A stretch of 64,000 bases of DNA from Melieria omissa (taxonomy: Eukaryota > Arthropoda > Insecta > Diptera > Ulidiidae), in the NCBI GenBank assembly GCA_963971225.1, contig OZ020267.1, forward strand, positions 113,408,936-113,472,935, in the 5' to 3' direction. The notes under the pieces are model-generated. The model had not been told where the DNA came from. It made no database searches and was given only the letters and a program-made list of their open reading frames with translations. How positions within the stretch are numbered: position 1 is the first letter of the stretch; the number at the start of each line of letters is the position of its first letter. A program made the position numbers and the translations under genes. Positions 55,710 to 64,000 of this stretch are shown here, one piece after another.

Positions 55710-58700
55710 GGGTTTGGCTTCGAACCAGGCCAAAAGAGATTTGGTTTCTTTTACTGAAAAAAAATGTTCTGAATGAGCTAGACGCGATCTATGGAGAAGA
55801 AGTAAAAAAGACGCATTCATTGCAACTATTTTAATTTGCTAAATTTTTATTTAAATATAATTTTTTTTTTGTTTTGACCTAAACAATATTCAATAACCCA
55901 AAATCTTCATCCAAAATTGTTTATTTGTTAATTTTTTTCAATTTGGACTTTTTCGACATTTTTTTCTGTTTGTTTAATTGCTTTAATTTTACGGTAAAGT
56001 CATAAATTTAATGAAATTAATTTCGACAAATTTGAAATCTGCCATTAGTTATGTCATTTAGACGGCGAGTGGGAAATGCGGCGGAACAATGACACGAATA
56101 AATGAGCAGCCGCACTTAAGCTTTCCAAAGTAGCTGGCAATGCGCAATTGTTGCAGTCACAGCATCAACAACAACAACAACTATTGCAGCAGCAGCACTG
56201 GCCAAAGGCATTCGCAGACATTACGGTAGCTGGGATAGTGAGAAATGCTAAAAAATAAAGATCAATTTGAACCTTAACCTGCACTTCGTCTTCAAAATAA
56301 ATACCAACTTTTTTCAGTGCCTTCGTTGCTGGTACTGTTGCTGTTTTCGGACAAAAAATTTTTTCCAAGCGGCTTTATCTGAAAGTCGTAAACTGCAACA
56401 GCAGCGGCAGCGGCAGCAGCAATGCGGCACATTCGTAACCACTGTGGCCCACAGAAAAGTTCAAAACAGGTCAACAATAAGAAAGACACAACGCTGAAAT
56501 ACGTAAGCGAAAAACAACAACAATAATCACACAATAGCAACACCAGAGAGGCGTATGGGATTTTAACAACTTGAAAATTTATGAGTGACTTCAAGTCAGA
56601 TGGCTATTTAAGTTTTAGTACACATTGAGGAAACCAACAAACCGAAAACTTGACAACAACAAACACAACACAATAAAACAACAACAACAAGACTTAAAGA
56701 CAGTCTTGAATTTTAAGCATTTTCCATATGGGCGCGCAAGAGATTTGAATGTTATTTATGCTAAATGTTGGCGACAGGTCAGGCGGGCGAAGGGGACGGA
56801 GGTAGTGAAAAAAGGAAAGTGTCACCTATAACAGTTCAGAAAATATATTGTGTGTAAAAAATCAAATAAATTATTTCGTATGGTTGGGTGCGCTTTCATA
56901 ATAAACACTGGCCACAGTTTTTTACTGCACTTACACAGATTGTTTTTTGTTTTTGCAACAATGGTTATTGCTGCAGATGAGCGAAGTGAGGTGAAGGTGT
57001 TGATGCTTACATCACATTATTTGTATTAAAGTTAATTTTTGCATTCTAATAAAAAATATAAAAAATAGCACGCCGAGTTGAACTCACTTTTGAAGATAAA
57101 TTGAACCAAGGGCTTTGAAAAATTTCCAGAAATATTCATATCAAAATACGTAGGTACATTCTTTTGCATATTACAGATTTTTACTTGAAAATTATGTATG
57201 CATTTTTGAGGAATTTTGCAAGTGCTAAAAACAAGTAAACTTTAGCAGAGAACCTTATTTTTAGCAGATTCTTGAAAATAAGTCTTCAAAAAGTATTCAT
57301 CACACAGTAAGTTTGACATCAAATCATTTCAATGATCCTGAGTCCAGACTTTTAACGGCTGCAGGCTCAAATCTTCATGTTCAACTTAATGCTTGTGTAA
57401 TTTTTTTGTACAAATCTTTCTTTGAAGCGTTAAATAATGCTTTTTAAACACAGTCGGCCTTATCTGACTCTCCACTTATCACCTACATACCTTCATATGC
57501 GAGTATAACACACATAAAACGCATCAAAGTGCGCACGTGGAAGTTTGAATATATCTAAAGCTTTCAGATAGCGCAGTTTTATACGCAAGATTTGCGTACA
57601 GTTTGGCCAATAAATTACGGCCAGTGGCAAGACTCAGTGGCAGTTCGGTCGAGTTGAGACGAATCCACTTTGCGGCAATATTTATAGCGCTCGCTAATTG
57701 TGCAAGCAGCAGCATTTCGTTCAAGTTATTTTCAGCATCTTTCCGCGGCCCCATTCAAATTTGCCCAAGTTGAATTTTTTACTTATCTCGCGCCACAAGT
57801 GCCGAGCGCTCTTTGCGCAGATTTGACATATGCCTGAATGTGAGGTTTTATGTATTTGTTCTGATATGCGTTGCGCTTATGCCTAAGCAATTATCTTGTT
57901 AAAAGCTTGTGCAAAGACGCTCTGACCTAAAAACGTATTTTTAAAATTTGCGCAGACACACACACAGATAGACAAATTGCTCACGAAAATGTGCGTTGCT
58001 TGCGTGCCAGCGATATGAATTCTGTGGCAAGGCGTACACCTGCTTTTGCAGTTCATTTACTTAAATGTGAACTTTGAGATGTGCACTTGAAAAAATTTTT
58101 TCAAAATGTTTCATAAATCATTTTAAATATTTTATGTATGACATATTTTTATTTCATAATTAATTATTTTACTTTTTATAAATAAATTAATTTCATTTAT
58201 AAAAACTTCGAAATGATGCAACAAGTTCAATTCGCAGAATGCACTGAACGCAGCGTTTTTAGCACAAGTTGCCACGAATTCCAATCGAATTGCACTTTTA
58301 CTTATTTTTCCCTTGTCTGATTCATCATCAATTTGTATGTAGTTTATTTTTTCTTCCAACAGTTGAATGTAAAATATGCGTCGTGCATGTGGCGCGGTGC
58401 ATTTCTTTTGTGTGGCAAGTTCGTTCGTTCATTCGTTCGCGGCAGCATTTCCCAATGTAATGGCAGGTACTCGTACTCGTATTCGAACTCGAACTGTTGC
58501 AATCAGGCTAATAACGACAACCTCATTTTCGGTGGATTACAACCACATTCAATATCAGATTTGAAATAATTGGTTGCCGCCAATGTTGTGAGCCGCAGTG
58601 CAGGCTACATGCAGCCAAAAGGTACAACTTGCAGTAGACTGATTTTATTGTTGTTGTTGTAAGCCGAATACTGGGAACAGCAGTGTAGCCACAGGAGCAG

Positions 58701-58811
58701 CCAGCAATTGTTTACATCATTAAGATTAGGCAACAAGCAGGTGTAGATAATAAGACAATGGAATAGTATGTGTGACTTGGTTTACTTTAAATCTGTTTTC
58801 ATGTTACTTAC
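55710..58811 (-). other. osp: osp upstream intron, no gene recognised
   Basis: No supported gene. CAG/CAA-rich patches lie at 56160-56200, 56395-56430 and 56640-56700. The rest is AT-rich. Confidence 0.45.
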
Positions 58812-59466
58812 ATTTTTTACATTTAACACAAGTATTAAATAATTTTAAAAAGTGTAAAAAATTAGTTTTAACTCAGTTTTTAAGACGTTTCTGCACAGCG
58901 TTTTGTGGTTTAAATAATTGTCTACATGTTACATCTTGACTTTATATGTTATTTAAAATTGTCTACATCAATTAAATGGTTTTCTACATAACATATTCCG
59001 CTTCACTTTCTGCCAAAAAGTTTTCTACATAACTTTTTACACTGTTTTACACGAAAACAGGTGTCCAGCTCCTCAGACAAACTGAGATCTACATATTTTC
59101 TTCATATTTTTTCATTGTCTACATTTCTTAGAATGTTGTATTTATGTTTTACACTTACATTAAGTATTGAATAATTTTAAAGTGTAAAAATTAGTTTTAA
59201 CTCAATTTTTAAGACGATTCTGCAGGGCGTTTTGCCGTTTAAATAATTGTCTACATGTTACATCTTGACTTTATATGTAATTAAAAATTTTCGACATTAA
59301 TCAAAAGGCTTTCAACATAACATATTCCAATTCATTTACCACAAAAAAGATTTCTACATAACTTTTTTCACTGTTTTACACGAAAAAAGGTGTCCAACTC
59401 TTCAGACAAACTGAGTTTTACATATTTTCTTCATATTTTTTCATTGTCTACATTTCTAACAATGCG
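58812..59466. repeat. tandem duplication, 332-base unit
   Basis: Two adjacent direct copies (about 58812-59135 and 59144-59466, offset 332). Shared blocks include taattgtctacatgttacat, cttgactttatatgt, actgttttacacgaaaa, ggtgtccagct/ggtgtccaact and ttcattgtctacatttct. Many tctacat motifs recur within each unit. Copies differ at roughly one base in eight by eye. No coding content. Confidence 0.85.
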
Positions 59467-61579
59467 TCCTAAAGATTTCAGATCGAATCTATTCACACAG
59501 TTTTCAAAAATCCCGATGTAAAAAATTGACATATTCATAATTTGGCGCAACTCCGGCAACTCCATAGCCGTCAACAATTGCACTGGGCAATTGCAAAACA
59601 ATAACAACAACAACGTTTTCTGAAAATCAATCAATTTGGGTTAACCGCCAATAACAACTGGGCGCTGCAGTCAGCAAGCAAGCATTGTTTGTTTGTTTTG
59701 TTGTGCGCGTTTTTATCGCAATTATTTAGTTTTGTGCAGTGCGTTTGTTTTTTTTCCTTCTAAAATTCAATCCCTCTCAGCTGACTAACAACAACAGAAT
59801 TGACTCTATAATTTTGCCTAATGAAATTTGGGCCAAAGCAATCTAGGACAATAATTAGCCTTAGTCCTTGCACGTTTCTTTGTTTCTTTTTTTTCCTCAA
59901 GTAATCACAACGCTTTAATGCAATTGTAAGCACTCGAATTTATGTTTATCGGTCAACACACGTTGAAAGGCGACTGCAGCCCCTCCCCCCCCCATTCAAA
60001 GTCATTATCGCTAACGATTAGCGTGTTTCATTAATTTGTTGCAATTATAAAAACACGGCAGCACTTACAGCGGCCATAATGTCTGCACAGCATTTCGGCA
60101 TTTCAGCATTTCACTGATTTACATACACCCAGACCTGGCCGTGCCAAGAGAGCTTCTAATTTGCCCGAGTGTGGCCTGCAGGCAACATTTTAAGTATTTC
60201 TCTTTTAATAGTTAATAACCTAACTCTTGAACTTTGCCAGTTGTTCGTGTTGGCTGCAGCACGAGCGAATGTTACGCGAAAGCGTAAAGCACTAAAAATG
60301 TTTTCCCTCCAGAAACGAAGGTGAAAGATACTTTGGAAGTGACTAAATGTGCCTCGTTTAATTTGGCAACGGAGCTGTTGAAAAGCACTGCTATGCCCTG
60401 TAAGCAGGTAGGAGAGCTGCGTCGGATTGAAAACGATATTTTAAAGAAAAATTGAAAGCAACAATTTAATGTTCTTCGATGGTGCGTGAACATCTTTGGA
60501 CTTGGTTCAGGTGACTCAAAATAACGAAAAGACAAGAATCAGGCAATGTTTCAGTTGCATTAACCGATGAGATCTCTATAACTTTTCATAAATTGATTGA
60601 ATGGGATGCAGAACTAATGCACTAAAAATTCGATTGGAGTTACTTTTTGGGTTCAGAAGCACAGTTTTCTCTGATAAAATTAAATTAATTAGTAAATTAA
60701 TTAGTCAAACAGATCTCTCCCAGATGCTTCTTCATATTCTTAAATCCTTTTACTTCTTATAGGATAAAGAGCCCACAGTTGTTCAACAGTTGTTTACAGT
60801 TCCCTCGGGTGGAATGACTCTTTGGATTTCGAGACGGACATCTCTTTGGTCTCAGGGAAACCATTAGTTACTTTAAGTAGTCTGTCGTAACTGCTTAAAA
60901 GACTCCTTCAGTTGTTATCCTTTGATCGCCTATCCTTTCCTGTATCACGATCTACAGACGGTTTGAGGGCCTGTCTGGATTCTGACGCAGTTAAATCTAA
61001 GAAGTCAGATCACCCATTTAATTCGAGGATTCAGGGATATTAAGACAAGGGTCGAATAGGGTGGAATATTAATTTACCATAAAACTCTGTGGGCATAGCC
61101 CGAGCAACTTCCGACTACTTTCCAACTACTTACATATAAAAAAACCAACAAACAATCGTTGGTTGTACAAAGTTGTCATTCACAACCACGTCTTTTGTTT
61201 GGTCCCTCATTTCTTTATTGTCGGAACGATCTAGCAAGCGCAGCACTCGTCCATTGTACTACGACTTATTGTTCCCTGTTAATATGCTTTAAATCTATCC
61301 GACTTCCGAAGAAACCTTGATAGATCCTGGTGTGGCAAGGAGTCAAGGTGATCCCTCATGTTCGTGAGATCAACTACTGAAAGACGATTTCTGAGGCCAT
61401 CTGACAAAATTTGTGGCTCGTTTGTGCAACACTTTTTCGCTTTTTATTTATTTATTTATTTATTTTTTGTAAACAAACAAACAAAAAAAAAAACAATGAT
61501 CTCGTCGACACAAGAAGCAATTGTCGATGGATGTGCACAGCATTCAGCTACCGGTAACGGTACAAAATTCAATTAACAT
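59467..61579 (-). other. osp: osp upstream intron, no gene recognised
   Basis: No supported gene. A TTTA microsatellite lies at about 61445-61466. 60700-61380 is a less AT-rich stretch that may be an old repeat, without identifiable ends. Confidence 0.4.
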
Positions 61580-62330
61580 CGGCCGGCGTATTGTGAAGAA
61601 TCACGACAACCGCAGCAGCAGCAGCGGCCGCGGCAGCAACAATGATGTCGGCATAAGCAGATTCACTGCAGCGAGCGAGCGAGAATATGGCAGTTGAGCA
61701 CATTTACAACGCCGAACGTGTGTAAATACGAACGTGGCGGCTGCGAGTGGTGGCGCGCGCATGCTGGGAATAAATATGAAGGAAATGCCTCAAGTGTGCG
61801 CGCGCCGGTAGGTCGGAAGGTAGGCTGGATGGCTGACTGGCTGGCCGCCTCGTAGATCGCGGCGTACTCGTGTTCGCACAAATCGAATCACTTTGATTTG
61901 ATTTTCGGTCACTTTTTACACATGTCGAGTGCTCGCGGAGCCGGGTGGCAGCGCCGCCGCCGCCACAGCATCGCCTATGTACACAGGCGTTCGCGTATAC
62001 AAATAGTGGCCGCGGAACGCGCTCGCAGCGAGTATTTATGGATCGGACTGGACTCGTACGCTGAACCGCGCGCTGCTTTGCTGCTTTCTTGAGAAATTTC
62101 CGCCTACCTCGCGTCTGGTTTTCGGTTCTGGCTGGTGCTGCGATCGGGACTGGTGTGGAGCGTGGCGTGGCGTGGCGTGGAGCGCAGCGAGGCTGAGTGC
62201 CGTGGCGTGGCGTGGAGTTGTCTTGTCTCGTTTCCACCGCTGCCATGCACCGCCACTTGTGTAGCACAACTTGTTGTTGTTGTTATTGTTGTAGATGGTG
62301 GTGTTGTTGTAATGTGTGGCTGGTAGACAA
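61580..62330 (-). promoter_or_regulatory. osp: GC-rich segment, possible osp promoter / 5' UTR exon
   Basis: Unusually GC-rich compared with its surroundings, with CAG and gcgag repeats (61610-61690) and a CGTGG pentamer array (62160-62216). On the osp strand a donor-like sequence CGAG|gtaggc ends at 62108-62102. A TATA-less GC-rich promoter with a non-coding first exon is plausible for a long gene with several promoters, but there is no direct proof. The long minus-strand ORF at 61704-62267 is low-complexity and Arg/Ser/Pro-rich, which I do not accept as protein. Confidence 0.3.
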
Positions 62331-63063
62331 ACGCATGTGTGTAATGATGAGGTTGACGACCTGGCATCTTTCTTCTTTCTTACTTTGCTGCTCCGGCTGG
62401 CTCCCCGGTTATGGTTGATGTTGTTTTTGTTGTTATTGCTAAATATTTTCTTTACTTTCGTTGTGTTTTCATTGAGCAGAGCGCCGAAAAACTATTTCAA
62501 ATTTAGTGTTTCTATGTGTATAAACACATCATTTATGTTGTTGTTGTTGTGCACCTTTGTGCACTTACAGCATCCCAACAAAAACAACAACAACTACCAC
62601 AATAGAAGTTAACTGATAAATGGAGCAAGTACGCACACTTTTCGTAATTTTTGTTTCATCATTTCAAATTTGTCTATACGAGCAAAGTCAAAACTGTCTG
62701 TCAGTTTGACAGTGTTGATTGTTTAGAAATTTAAGCTCATAAGCAATTCGTGTCTTTATGTGCAGGGCTGGCAGCATAACGAATCGAGTGTTTGTCGGCG
62801 AGTAAAGCGCAGTCAGGTCGCGTGTGTTGTGTCTTTCGAAAATATAAAAGAGAAATCGATGAATCTATGAATCAAAAACAACCACAAATGGGAGAATACC
62901 TTGAAGCCCTATTGATTGAAATGAGAAAGTGAAATTTCTAATATTATGAATCGGTCATTAAATAGTAAATTCTGAACTCTTGATTGATTGTTGGGATGTG
63001 GGCCGCATGCAACACATTAATGTCACTTTCGGTTGAAATAATGAAAAGTGGCAGCGCGGCAAA
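62331..63063 (-). other. no gene recognised
   Basis: TTG-rich and AT-rich sequence with no supported feature. Confidence 0.4.
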
Positions 63064-63140
63064 AGCGATAGTTTAATGGGTGAGCCGTTGGGCTTCTAGG
63101 CGAAGAATTGTGAGCTTAATTTGAAGTTCAACAATAAATA
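63064..63140 (+). repeat. possible decayed tRNA-derived SINE head
   Basis: The sequence around agtttaatgggtgagccg, ggcttctaggcgaag and tgaagttcaac resembles a worn tRNA head with D-arm-like and B-box-like parts, followed by an A-rich tail. No target-site duplication was found. Confidence 0.3.
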
Positions 63141-64000
63141 AAAAAAAATACAATTAAAAAAGATCACATTTCGATTGCTTCGAAGCAACCACAGATAGCA
63201 ATTAATTTTAATTAGATTTCATAATTCTGTAATTAGACGCTTTCATCATTTTCAAATACAAACAATTATTCACTCTCCTAAGAATTATAACGTAAAGTGT
63301 AAGAATTAACTAAAACATATTTTTATTAATTTAATATTTTTATTAAAAGATTTTCTTAATATTTTTAAAAAGGTTTAAATTATTCAATATATTTAATTAG
63401 TAAATAAAACAAAAATAGCTAAGAACAAACTTTGTGTATCTCCTTGCTGGGATTCGGTCGACCGTCCCTCTGACTTTTAGTCCATTGCACAAACTACCCG
63501 TCGCCTTAGTTCAAATTTAGTTATTGAACTATCTCAAACATGTACATATGTATGTCATTTAATGTTGTTGTACGCATAGTTATTATTGTGCTGGAGAAAA
63601 GCTCCAAAACTATTCAACGTCGACAAGTATTTTATGTCAATTTGCAACTTTCATTATTATTCTACGGCGGGTAATAAGCCATTTTGATTGTTGCTACTTT
63701 TAAGGCAACTAACTGTTGAAGGTGTGCAGAGCAAGAGCAGAATTTTAGCGCGCTTCGTGCCAGTGAATGCCGCAAATTGTTTGCCTTCAACGTGACTGCG
63801 CGTACGTGTGCCATGCTCAATAAATAACTGTCGTATGTGCGGGCGAAATCAAAAGCGCGTTCGATTTGTTGTACGTAAAGTGTAAAATGGTGTAGCGAAA
63901 AAATATAAAAATTAAATACTTGAAGTCTGGTATGTGGGTTACTATGAAAATTTATGAATTTCTTTACGTATTGGACAAACATTACGTGTAAACATTTGCA
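63141..64000 (-). other. no gene recognised; possible second tRNA-like remnant
   Basis: AT-rich. On the minus strand 63515-63431 contains tagtttgtgcaatggacta and gaccgaatcccagc, reminiscent of a degenerate tRNA-derived SINE head. Nothing else is supported up to the end of the window. Confidence 0.3.

Noticed and set aside
61704..62267. 187-codon minus-strand ORF in the GC-rich segment
   Set aside because: Arg/Ser/Pro/Thr low-complexity translation of the CGTGG array and GC-rich DNA; no domain, and several overlapping frames are equally open.

Overview
The window is a piece of a nuclear genome from a higher (brachyceran) fly. A tephritid fruit fly is most likely, judging from the gene set, the AT-rich introns with short (CAA)n/(TG)n tracts, and the mix of mariner, piggyBac-like, pogo-like, I-clade LINE and tRNA-derived SINE insertions. 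There are no bacterial features. Almost all of the window is one very long gene on the minus strand: outspread (osp), the fly relative of mammalian MPRIP/p116RIP. Eight coding exons can be chained with consistent splice sites and reading phases (41792-41712, 14269-14204, 10550-9941, 6240-1304, 1229-1095, 1032-887, 808-659, 598-487; 2079 codons in total). They encode two PH domains, poly-Gln and acidic tracts and long coiled coils. Both the N-terminal exon(s) and the last C-terminal exon(s) lie outside the window or were not recognised.

The 27.4-kb intron that splits the first PH domain (41711-14270) holds two complete three-exon genes on the opposite strand. The first is a Drosophila-type short-chain alcohol dehydrogenase (Adh, 20467-21379). 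The second is Adh-related (Adhr, 22418-23379). This reproduces the D. melanogaster arrangement, where Adh and Adhr are nested in outspread. Here each gene has its own TATA-like element and poly(A) signals, and they lie about 1 kb apart. The same intron carries two tRNA-Ala(CGC) genes on the osp strand, a structurally complete 5.5-kb I-clade LINE with perfect target-site duplications, two copies of a tRNA-derived SINE, a pogo-like MITE and a decayed mariner.

The region from 41793 to 64000 reads as osp upstream intron/5' region. It contains a textbook-looking recursive splice site (ratcheting point) at 50061-50069 on the osp strand, which matters because recursive splicing has been shown experimentally for outspread in Drosophila. 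It also holds piggyBac-like and Tigger/pogo-like MITEs, a small retroposon ending in TTAGG-like repeats, tandem duplications and a GC-rich segment near 62 kb that might be a promoter/first exon. The intron at 14203-10551 contains a piggyBac-like MITE into which an internally deleted mariner has inserted.

All functional calls rest on motif recognition and remembered family members. No alignment or database search was run.
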